In this document: positions 15,360 to 23,359 of the stretch, piece by piece | Position numbering within the stretch: position 1 is the stretch's first letter | How the letters are laid out: each line of letters opens with the position of its first letter | Origin: Rhodospirillales bacterium | GTDB taxonomy: Bacteria > Pseudomonadota > Alphaproteobacteria > UBA828 | Assembly (NCBI GenBank): GCA_028818855.1 | Contig: JAPPMY010000225.1 | Location: 1 to 32,389, forward strand | Direction of reading: 5' to 3' | DNA: 32,389 nt | Notes under the pieces: generated by a model | Database searches by the model: none | The model's input: the letters and a program-made list of their open reading frames with translations, nothing else | What the model was told of the DNA's origin: nothing | Translations under genes and position numbers: made by a program

Positions 15360-18300
15360 CTACCGTGGTGGCCAGTCGCGGACCCTCAAGGCTCCAGTAC
15401 CTTCCACGTTGCGCATCGAGTGCAGGGTCGCCCACAGGCCGGGGCGCGCCTCGCCGTTGGTGTAGAGAAGCCGGTCCGAATTTCGTTCGGTGCTCGGTGT
15501 CTGGTAGTTAAGCCGCCTGCGCTCCTGCTCGCAGCGCCGCGCTTCGTCATGCCACTGACCGACGAGGCGATCAAGGTGGGAAGCGATGTCGCGAGCGCGC
15601 TCGCCCTCCGAGGCCGCGCGTTCGCATCGCCGCTTCAATTCCGCGATGGCCGCGTTGACCTGGGACGACTCCCTGTTGAAGCCCCCGGCCGACCTGTTGC
15701 GTCGCAGATCGTCGCAAGTATGCCGAATCGCCATGACCAACGCGGCGTGGAGCGCGCGCGATCGGACCTGGAAGGTAAACGGGGTGACGCTGCTCGGCTC
15801 CACGAACCTGTAGAAGGACTCATGATAGGGACGGAAACTCTCGTAATGCGACAGGCTGCGAGCCTGGTTTCGATAGTAGTTGATCAAGACCAGGCCGGGA
15901 ACGTCTGACCGGCCGACGCGGCTGGTTGCCTGAATGTACTCCGCGGTGGTGAGCGGCTGGCCGTTGACGATCATGACCGCGAGGCGTGCGACGTCCAGGC
16001 CGACGGAGACCATGTTGGTCGCCAGCACCACGTCAAGGCAGGTCTCGTCTCCTTGGGAATTCGTCAACCGTTCGAAGGTCCGGGCATTTTCCTCGGCAGT
16101 TCCGCGGCTGGTCAGCTGGGCGATCCGGGTATTGCGATACCGGTCGACAAGGCTGTCCGGATGCCGGGCGAGGGAGTCGAATTCAACGAGCTGTTCGCTC
16201 TCACGCATGTGTTGAAGCTCGTCCACAAGTGTTCGGCCGCGGTCGCGGATGTCGGTGGCGAAGGCGTTATGGCTGTTTCCGACGCTCTTGAGGCTGCCGT
16301 GGTAGACGACTTGCGTCCACCAGGCATCGAGCAGGGCGTCGCGATCCGTGTCGCTCTCGAACAAGGCATGCGGTGCAGTCAGTAGCGCGGTGGCAAGCGG
16401 AGCCAGGCAATGCTGCTGATCGAGCATGGGGGTCAGGAATCCGAGATAGAGCCGGCCCGGACGTTCGCGGTCGGTACGGGCGAAGAACATATCGTCGTGG
16501 GACAGGCCTGGCGGAGGAAACACCGCCAAGTCGCGGCCATATAGCCGTAGCACCTGCTCGCGTGCCATGCGGATCGTTGCGGTGGACGCGACGTATTTTG
16601 GGCGCACGCCGCGCCTGACCAGAAGAGTCTCGAGACCAGCTTCGTACAATCCAGCGACCGAACCCAAGGGTCCGGTGATGAGATGGAGTTCGTCCTGGAT
16701 AATCAATTCCGGCGGACGTGAGCGGTTGCCGACGCCGAAGAAGGCGCCAGTGCGTTCTTCCCAAGCGAGTCGCGCGAACTTGTCGATCGTTCCGATCAGC
16801 AGCGATGGAGGGCGGTCGTAGAGCGCCTCGTCCACGACACTGCACGGCAATGGAAGAGGGTCCGTGCCGAACGCGCATTCTCGATGGCCGCAGTGAAACT
16901 GGAATTCGTCGTCCGCGGCACGGTAGCCGTGCGTGGAATCGAAGGGCGTGCCGCACCATGGACAGCGTTCCAGTAGCAGCTGGTACCGCGCCCCGGGTCT
17001 GCCTTCCCTGATCCGGTCGACAACGTCCTTCGCCTCGTCGTACCGGTTGGGGCAGATTTCCCCGCCAACCCAGATACCGATATCGATCGGAGCCGCGCCC
17101 AGCCTTTCCGGATCGCGCCGGCGGAAAAGCTCCAGTGCGCACACCATTCGCGCGGCCCGCTCGAACTGCTGCCGCGTCAGCAGGCGCAGCGTGTATCGCA
17201 TCAGAGCCGTGGTTCCTCCGCCCGAATCGGGGAATCTCCGGCGACGCCAGATGATCAGGAACGCGATCAGCCCCAGATAGGCTTCCGTCTTGCCGCCGCC
17301 GGTGGGAAACCAGATCAGGTCGAGTACGTCGCGGAACTCGTCGTCTTCCCGAATCGTCGAGACCATCACTGTGAGAAGGAAGGCCAGCTGGAATGGACGC
17401 CAGCGGTATGTGTCCGGCTCAACCTCCTTGCCGGCGATGAGATCGGCTTGGATCATCTGATCGAGCATCGCCCGGTTCGCGAGGCGAAACGACTCGGTCG
17501 CGAGTCTGTCGGTGCGAAGCATCTCGACGCTGTTCCGCATCCGGCTGAGGGCGTTTCGCATTCTTGTGCAGATGCGGCGGGCGGCATCGCGTTCTTCGCG
17601 CTTGCGAAGCCCGGCGGCAATGCGCTCCTGCTCGTCAATCCAGCCGGCATATCTGTCCACGAAATGCGCAAGTTCTTCGGGCATGGGAGTGGCGGCGAGG
17701 CGTTCGAGGCGGAGGACATCGTCGTTGCCGCCCGTGTCGACGGTCATCATCGGCACCTCCGCTTCGGGCATGAACTCCGACCAGATCCTCTTACGGTTCG
17801 AAGTCGCGTCCCAGTTCGCGGCGGCGCCGTGGCCAATGGCGTAGATGCGTTTGTCGCGGTACTGAAGCTCAAGTTCATGCTCCTCCTCGGTGAGCAGGCT
17901 CGGCTCCACGCGTGGATACTCGACGAGATCACCGCTTTCGATGACGCATTCAAGCCCCGCCTCAAACAGCGATTTGCCGACCCGGTCGCGGGTTCGCATG
18001 TTCGGGCGAACATCCGGGTCCAGTTCGAGCCGGTTGTACAGTGTTGCGGTGACAACTCGACCATCCCGATGCGGGCGCACGCGAACGTCGATCCCGGCGC
18101 GCCCACCCCAGATGGTCATCCTCGACTCCTTGGTGGGTCCAAAATCCGGCCAATTGACGAATGCGCCGGGCAGTTCTTCGCGAACATGCTCAAGGAGTCG
18201 GAATCTCCCGCGCTCGTCCCGCTCGTCATTGCTCCGGTAAATCGCAGCCGAGGCCGTGACCGAGAGCCGGGGTTCACCGCGAAGGAAGAACGAAAACCCT

Positions 18301-18584
18301 ACCGACGAAGGCGGCACGTATCGTCGCCGTCGCGCCGGTTGAGCGCGCGTCGGATCGTCGCTTCCGTCGTCCATCGCTGTGGCATCTTCCAGGTCCTCCA
18401 GAAGTGCGGTCTCTTCGGAGTCAGCGGCAGCAGGGTCGACGCCCGACAGGTCGGGGTCGACAGGGTGCAGAACACCTGTCGGATACCGGTCCAGTGGCGA
18501 GGTCCTCAGGCTGTGTTCGGAGGCGGGGCCAATGAGTTGGCGGCGCAGCCAATCGATGAGTCTTTTCCTGGATTGGACATACAT
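15360..18584 (-). CDS. drmA: DrmA-like SF2 helicase (DISARM-related)
   Basis: This 1,074-residue helicase has the length and motif set of DrmA. An N-terminal domain (1-~390) opens with RLIDWLRRQLIGP, a typical family start. The ATPase core has Walker A WFPTGGGKTEAYLG (about 425-437), MRYTLRLLTRQQF, a cysteine-bearing insertion (CPWC, CGHREC), Walker B DELH (631-634), SAT-type motif III (VASTATI) and motif VI QATSRVGRSD. In DISARM, DrmA with DrmB engages incoming DNA and triggers clearance by other subunits. ATG 18584 is chosen because family homology begins there; an in-frame ATG at 18632 would add 16 residues. It is the first gene of the cluster, transcribed away from the truncated res gene. 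Confidence 0.88.
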   Translation of the reverse strand: MYVQSRKRLIDWLRRQLIGPASEHSLRTSPLDRYPTGVLHPVDPDLSGVDPAAADSEETALLEDLEDATAMDDGSDDPTRAQPARRRRYVPPSSVGFSFFLRGEPRLSVTASAAIYRSNDERDERGRFRLLEHVREELPGAFVNWPDFGPTKESRMTIWGGRAGIDVRVRPHRDGRVVTATLYNRLELDPDVRPNMRTRDRVGKSLFEAGLECVIESGDLVEYPRVEPSLLTEEEHELELQYRDKRIYAIGHGAAANWDATSNRKRIWSEFMPEAEVPMMTVDTGGNDDVLRLERLAATPMPEELAHFVDRYAGWIDEQERIAAGLRKREERDAARRICTRMRNALSRMRNSVEMLRTDRLATESFRLANRAMLDQMIQADLIAGKEVEPDTYRWRPFQLAFLLTVMVSTIREDDEFRDVLDLIWFPTGGGKTEAYLGLIAFLIIWRRRRFPDSGGGTTALMRYTLRLLTRQQFERAARMVCALELFRRRDPERLGAAPIDIGIWVGGEICPNRYDEAKDVVDRIREGRPGARYQLLLERCPWCGTPFDSTHGYRAADDEFQFHCGHRECAFGTDPLPLPCSVVDEALYDRPPSLLIGTIDKFARLAWEERTGAFFGVGNRSRPPELIIQDELHLITGPLGSVAGLYEAGLETLLVRRGVRPKYVASTATIRMAREQVLRLYGRDLAVFPPPGLSHDDMFFARTDRERPGRLYLGFLTPMLDQQHCLAPLATALLTAPHALFESDTDRDALLDAWWTQVVYHGSLKSVGNSHNAFATDIRDRGRTLVDELQHMRESEQLVEFDSLARHPDSLVDRYRNTRIAQLTSRGTAEENARTFERLTNSQGDETCLDVVLATNMVSVGLDVARLAVMIVNGQPLTTAEYIQATSRVGRSDVPGLVLINYYRNQARSLSHYESFRPYHESFYRFVEPSSVTPFTFQVRSRALHAALVMAIRHTCDDLRRNRSAGGFNRESSQVNAAIAELKRRCERAASEGERARDIASHLDRLVGQWHDEARRCEQERRRLNYQTPSTERNSDRLLYTNGEARPGLWATLHSMRNVEGTGALRVRDWPPR

Positions 18585-18632
18585 CGCGTTCGGTTGGGTC
18601 CGGAGAGCACTGATGGTGACAATGCGCAGCAT

Positions 18633-18750
18633 AACCTGCGAGTCGCAATTCGCTCAATGCTCACAATGAATTGTCCACACGCTGAAGCCGTCCGCAACTT
18701 GATCGCGGCACTCGATCGTGTCGCTCACGCACGCTGCTCGGGGCGCCGTT
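18633..18750. other. Divergent region and probable recombination junction
   Basis: About 120 bases separate the drmA start from the point where res-like coding begins. The promoter for the drm-led cluster should lie here, but I see no confident -35/-10 pair. In the res frame a stop occurs at 18683-18685 and the next codons are unlike a Res N-terminus until about 18758. A short ATG frame (18667-18752) looks like chance. The breakpoint that removed the start of res probably lies in this interval. Confidence 0.5.
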
Positions 18751-21640
18751 AGCGTCTGATGGCGAAACCGTCCTGCCCGGTTGGCTGGACCTGGAGCAGA
18801 CGGCACCCGGCATCGGCAATCGCCTGACTCTCGGGGATGACGAGATTCTCGACAATGTGCGGGCCGTCCAGGTCCGGAACGGCCTGCCGCCCTCCGAAGA
18901 GCTGGAGTCCGGCGACTTCACGGTCGAAATGGAAACGGGAACGGGCAAGACCTACGTCTATCTCCGGACGGTGTTCGAGCTGAACCGGCGCTTCGGCTTC
19001 ACCAAGTTCGTCGTCGTCGTGCCCTCGGTTGCGATCAAGGAGGGGGTGTACAAGACGCTGCAGATCACCGAGGCGCATTTCCGGAGCCTCTATGGCGGTC
19101 AGCCGTTCGATTACTTCCTCTACGATTCGTCGAGGCTCGGACAGGTGCGCAATTTCGCCACGAGCCCGACCATCGTCGTCATGGTCGTGACCGTCGGGGC
19201 GATCAACAAGAAGGACGTCAACAATCTCTACAAGGACAGCGAGAAGACCGGCGGCGAAGCGCCGATCGACCTGATACGCGCGACCCGCCCGGTCCTGATC
19301 GTGGACGAACCGCAAAGCGTGGACGGCGGATTGCGTGGCAGCGGGCGCGAGGCGCTGGGCAAGATGAACCCGCTCTGCGTCTTGCGGTATTCGGCGGTTC
19401 ATGTCGACCGGCATCACATGGTCTATCGCCTGGACGCCGTCGACGCCTACGAACAGAAGCTGGTAAAGCAGATAGAGGTGGCGTCGCTGGAGGTGGAGGG
19501 CGGGCACAACCGGGCGTTTGTGCGCCTTCTGTCGGCCGCCCGGGGCCGCGGCGCCGTGACGGCGCGGGTCGAAATCGATGCTCAGGAAGGCCGTCGCGTG
19601 CGCCGCAGGACGGTCACCGTGCAGGGCGAGGACGATCTTGAGAAACTCACCGGCAGAGAGGTCTACCGGGACTGCCGCATCGGCGAGATCCGGGCCGGCG
19701 GCAGCGAGTCCCTGCTGAAGGTGAGGAGCGAGGGGTCGGAAACCTTCCTGGGCGTCGGCGAAGCGGTGGGCGATGTCGATCCGGACATCGTGAAGCGCCT
19801 GATGATCCGCCGGACGATTCACGAGCATCTTCTGAAGGAGAGGCGGCTGACCTCCGCCGGTGTGAAGGTCCTCAGTCTATTCTTCGTGGACCGGGTCGAG
19901 CATTACCGCTCCTACGACGATGACGAAAACCCGGTGAAGGGGAAATACGCGGTGATGTTCGAGGAGGAGTATCGCCGCGCCGCCGGCCTTCCCGAGTTCG
20001 CCGGGCTGTTCGCGGGCATGGACGCGGCCGCCGATGCGGAAGCGGTCCACGACGGCTACTTCTCGATCGACCGGAACCGGCGCTGGACGGACACGGCCGA
20101 GAACAATCAGGCCAATCGCGACAACGCTGAGCGCGCCTACAACCTCATCATGAAGGACAAGGAGAAGCTGCTCACGCTCGACACTCGGCTCCGGTTCATC
20201 TTCTCGCATTCCGCGCTGAAGGAGGGATGGGACAATCCGAATGTCTTCCAGATCTGCCCTCTGCGCGAGGTCGGCACCGAGCGGGAACGCCGGCAGACGA
20301 TCGGACGCGGTCTCAGGCTCTGCGTGAACCAGCAGGGCGAGCGCCTGCGCGGCCATGACCTGAACACGCTCACGCTGATCGCGACGGAGGGTTACGAGGA
20401 ATTCGCCGAGAATCTGCAGAAGGAAATCGCGGACGAGACGGGAATCCGGTTCGGCGTTGTCGAACCGCACCAGTTCGCGGCGATCCCGGTCGAACGGGAC
20501 GATGGGACCGTAACGATGCTCGGTGTCGACGAGTCGGAGGAGATCGTCCGATATTTGAAGGACGAGGGCCTGATCGATGCCGGGGGCCGGGTTCTGGATG
20601 CACTGCGCAAGGTGCTGAAGGAGGACCGACTCGCGTTGCCCGATGCCCATGCCGCGCATCTGCCGCAGGTTGGCGCAATTCTCCGCAAGATCGCCGGGCG
20701 GTTGGAGATCCGCAACGCGGACGACCGGAAGCCCGTGAAACCCCGCCGGGCGGTTCTCCACAGCACGGAGTTCCGCGCGCTCTGGGACCGGATCAAGCAC
20801 AAGACGACCTACCGGATCCGCTTCGACAATGAGAGGCTGATTGGCGACTGTGCCGGCGCGATCCGTGACGGACCGCCGGTCCCAAGAGCCCGGATAACGG
20901 TGCGCAAGGCCGACCTGGCGATCGGCCAGGGAGGCGTCCTGACTCGGGAGACCGCAACGTCGGCGCCGATCGCGGTCGACGAGGGCGATGTCGTCCTGCC
21001 CGACCTGCTGACCGAGCTCCAGGACCGCACGCAGCTCACGCGCCGCAGCCTCGTGCGAATTCTGCTCGAATGCGGGCGGCTCGACGATTTCAGAAGGAAT
21101 CCGCAAGCCTTCATCGAGTCGGCGGCGGAGCTCGTCAATCGAGCCAAGAGGCGCGCGCTTGTCGACGGGATCAGGTACCAACGTATGGGAGACGGGGAGT
21201 TCTACGCCCAGGAACTGTTCGAATTCGAAGAGTTGACCGGGTATCTGGAGAGCATGCTTATGGACACGCGAAAGTCGGTGTTCGAGCATGTCGTTCACGA
21301 CTCGACAGGCGTCGAGCGCAGGTTCGCCGAAGAAATGGAGAGGAATGAGTCGGTCAGGGTCTATGCGAAACTGCCCGCGTGGTTCAAGGTCCCGACGCCG
21401 CTCGGTTCATACAATCCGGACTGGGCGGTACTCGTCGAGGCCGAGGGCCGGAGGCGCCTTTATCTGGTGGTCGAGACGAAGGGCAGCTTGTTTGCCGACG
21501 AGCTGCGCACGAACGAGGCCGCCAAGATCGTCTGCGGCAAGGAGCATTTCGCGGCCCTGGCAAGGACGGAGGACAAACCGGCGCGCTTCGTGACCGCGAC
21601 CAGGCTCGACGATGTGTTCGACCAGACAGAGGGAGGCTGA
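18751..21640 (+). pseudogene. res: Type III restriction enzyme Res subunit, 5'-truncated
   Basis: The frame matches the type III restriction-modification Res subunit: GNRLTLGDDEILDN, Walker A METGTGKTYVY, FVVVVPSVAIKEGVYK, Walker B DEPQS, DNPNVFQICPLREVGTER, QTIGRGLRLCVN. A C-terminal PD-(D/E)XK-like nuclease region follows (NPDWAVLV...LYLVVETKG). The first ~55 residues (Q-motif region) are missing; homology begins abruptly at about 18758. The only usable start inside is GTG 18857, 24 codons before Walker A, giving 927 residues. Motif III reads SAV instead of the usual SAT. The companion methyltransferase gene (mod), which normally lies just upstream, is absent. Nuclease activity without Mod is not expected, so it is called a remnant. 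Confidence 0.85.
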
Positions 21641-21797
21641 CCGGCCGCGTGAACCGGGATGGCTGGATCTCCACGGTCGCGTGATCGACCGGAACACCCT
21701 TGGCGTCGCCGCTGTTTCCCGAACTATCGACGACGGGAATCGGCGTTGCAGCGCCGGGCGTTGGGTCTTGCTCTTTCGCCAGAATGGGCGAAGCCAT
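21641..21797 (-). other. Possible N-terminal gene fragment running into antisense of res
   Basis: ATG 21797 follows an AGGAGG ribosome site nine bases upstream. The first ~50 codons read like a proline-rich natural protein start (EQDPTPGAATPIPVVDSSGN). After about 21650 the frame runs antisense through the end of res to 21384 and looks like noise. It may be a gene cut by the same event that placed res here. No family is recognised. Confidence 0.3.
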
Positions 21798-21858
21798 GGG
21801 TCTAGACCTCCTCCTCAGGCAACCCGGCGTTCTGGACCACTCGGGGGAGCGGCGACCC

Positions 21859-22000
21859 CTACGCGGTCCGCCCTTCGGGCAGGACCGTCTCCTTGAGGAT
21901 GGCGCGCACTTAGGCCTCGGTGCTGCGACCGCACCGGGCCGCCCGCGCGCAGGGCACGATGCACTTCGTCGGGCATGTTGCTCACCGTCAGCATGGGCAT
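21859..22000 (-). pseudogene. FitA/VapB-like antitoxin, frameshifted and with a stop
   Basis: The first 18 codons (MPMLTVSNMPDEVHRALR) match the ribbon-helix-helix start of FitA-type antitoxins. The expected continuation is present in another frame: ARAARCGRSTEA, then TAA where a sense codon is expected, then VRAILKETVLPEG up to a TAG at 21859-21861. So the gene has a small indel in its GC-repeat stretch (near 21945) and a nonsense change. No intact PIN toxin follows it. It is the dead remains of a stability module of the element. Confidence 0.7.
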
Positions 22001-22265
22001 AGTGGATTTCCTGGCGCTTCTCCGGTGCACGCACTATGCCAAGGCGCACGCAGTCCGGCGCGGCATCCTGCCGAATGGAGTTTCGACGGGAGTGCCTCGT
22101 CGGCGTTCTTTCTCGCCTGCCACGTACGCCGGCAGAGAGCGGGAGTCGGTGCATGGCGTGCGGGACGCCGCCGCCGATCATCACCGCCATTGCGGACCCC
22201 AGGACGAGCAACGCAACCTTGGCGTTTTCCGCTCCAGCGCGGGTCCCGCCGTCTCGTTCACGCAT
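22001..22265 (-). other. Possible decayed membrane-protein gene
   Basis: ATG 22265, 24 bases after the AlpA stop, opens a frame with one hydrophobic segment (VALLVLGSAMAVMIGGG, residues ~18-34). After about residue 40 a different frame looks more protein-like (YVAGEKERRRGTPVETPFGR) and ends at a TAG, so a frameshift is suspected. The rest of this stretch shows nothing recognisable. No function is offered. Confidence 0.25.
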
Positions 22266-22289
22266 GTCATCGCGAGCGGCCGGCCGCAC

Positions 22290-22502
22290 TCAGCGTCTGC
22301 CGATCTCACCGTGCGCCAGGGGCCTGCCGGCGGACCATTCGTCCAGGTCGGACACCCGCCATCGCACCGACCGCGAGCCGATCCTGACGGGCTCGGGGAA
22401 GCGCCCGGCGCGCATCTCGCTGTAGATCCAGCTGCGCGACACGCCGAACCTCTCTTCCACTTCCTCGCGGCGCAGCAGTTCGCGCGTTCCGGCCTTGGTC
22501 AT
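22290..22502 (-). CDS. AlpA-family helix-turn-helix regulator
   Basis: This 70-residue protein is a compact excisionase/AlpA-type winged helix protein. LLRREEVEERFGVSRSWIYS forms the helix-turn-helix, followed by FPEPVRIGSRSVRWRVSDLD, the usual wing and third helix. Such proteins sit in ICEs and prophages and act on transfer genes, excision or integrase expression. A strong ribosome site (AGGAGG-like, AAGGAGGG) precedes ATG 22502. It lies 62 bases after the last transfer gene on the same strand, so it may be read through from the transfer operon or have its own promoter. Confidence 0.88.
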   Translation of the reverse strand: MTKAGTRELLRREEVEERFGVSRSWIYSEMRAGRFPEPVRIGSRSVRWRVSDLDEWSAGRPLAHGEIGRR

Positions 22503-22564
22503 CTCTTCCCTCCTTCTTGCCTGTCATGAGAATTCCGTGCCGGGCGAGGGCCGTCCGGTCGGCC

Positions 22565-23359
22565 TTACGGCCAGCGCACGACGACCGGGCAGCTCACCTC
22601 GGCCTGCGTCCGCATCGCTTCGAGGATGCATTCGACGACGGTCCACCCGTACCTCTCCCAGACGCGGCTGCCCCAGCCGTCGGTGGGGTCATGGAGGGAG
22701 ACGAGCTGGAACTGCTGCTCGACCAGCGCGCCGAGCACGAGCGCGGCCGGAAAGCCTGCGGCCATGGCGAGCCCCGCCCAGCGCCTTCTGCTGCGGCGTT
22801 CGCCCTCGATCCAGCGTCCGAAGTCGGCCCGGAACGTCCGCAGCGCCTGTATCGCTTCCGCCGCTGCCCCGGCTCGCTCCTGCTCCGAAGCTGCGCTCTT
22901 TGCCTCTGCGTCCGCCTCGCCGGCTTCGCCGGTGGCCCTGCCTGCCTGCTCCTCGGGACGTGCTTCGCATTCGTCTTCATGGCCAGGCCTCTCCGCCGGG
23001 CGGGATTGATCCTCCGGTGCTGCCGTCGGCGGATCCCGGGCGGATCGTCCGCCTTCCTCGATCAGCGCGAGCAGATGACTTGCGACACGCAGGACCTCAT
23101 CCGGCTCCGGCGTATCGCCCCCCGCCTCGGCGTTGCGCTCCAAGCCGCCGCCAGACTGCGTTTCCCGCTGGTCCGCAGAGTCTTCAACGGTCCTCGCCGC
23201 CGATCGACCGCCCGTGCCGGAGCTCTCCTGCGCGGCCAAGACCTCGCGACCGGCTTCGTCCCACAGCTCGCCCTGCCGTCCGCGCTCGGACGCCTTCACC
23301 GCCGAGCCGCCGACGTTTTCCGCAGCCATGACCGGCGCCCCCGGTCTCTTTTCCCTCAT
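22565..23359 (-). CDS. Transfer-region membrane protein (DUF6118-like)
   Basis: This is a 264-residue protein. The first ~150 residues are low-complexity, Ala/Glu/Arg-rich and probably disordered (EEGGRSARDPPTAAPEDQS and similar). A helical segment (FRADFGRWIEGERRSRRRW) then leads into one transmembrane helix (AGLAMAAGFPAALVLGALV, ~205-223). The tail has a conserved look, with HDPTDGWGSRVWERYGWT. The tail resembles proteins labelled DUF6118 in alphaproteobacterial conjugative elements; that name is tentative. ATG 23359 overlaps the coupling-protein stop by ATGA, so it is coupled to traG and may be a partner of the coupling protein at the inner membrane. Confidence 0.75.
   Translation of the reverse strand: MREKRPGAPVMAAENVGGSAVKASERGRQGELWDEAGREVLAAQESSGTGGRSAARTVEDSADQRETQSGGGLERNAEAGGDTPEPDEVLRVASHLLALIEEGGRSARDPPTAAPEDQSRPAERPGHEDECEARPEEQAGRATGEAGEADAEAKSAASEQERAGAAAEAIQALRTFRADFGRWIEGERRSRRRWAGLAMAAGFPAALVLGALVEQQFQLVSLHDPTDGWGSRVWERYGWTVVECILEAMRTQAEVSCPVVVRWP

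Noticed and set aside
13458..18584. Assignment to Druantia because of the DUF1998 domain
   Set aside because: In Druantia the DUF1998 region belongs to the very large DruE helicase, and other Dru proteins should be present. Here helicase and DUF1998 are separate adjacent genes of DrmA/DrmB size.
13458..18584. Assignment to canonical DISARM class 1 or 2
   Set aside because: Neither DrmD with DrmMI nor DrmE with DrmMII, nor DrmC, is present in the window, so only a DISARM-related label is justified.
17448..18752. A 434-codon plus-strand open frame across the start of drmA
   Set aside because: It is antisense to a gene with clear helicase motifs, and no domain or ribosome site supports it.
18749..19828. 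A 359-codon minus-strand open frame inside res
   Set aside because: It is antisense to the Res Walker A/B region and has His/Arg/Asp-rich shadow composition.
21384..22289. A 301-codon minus-strand open frame
   Set aside because: It stitches together three unrelated stretches (a membrane-helix start, a wrong-frame pass through the antitoxin relic and antisense of res). Only short pieces look protein-like, and these are reported separately.
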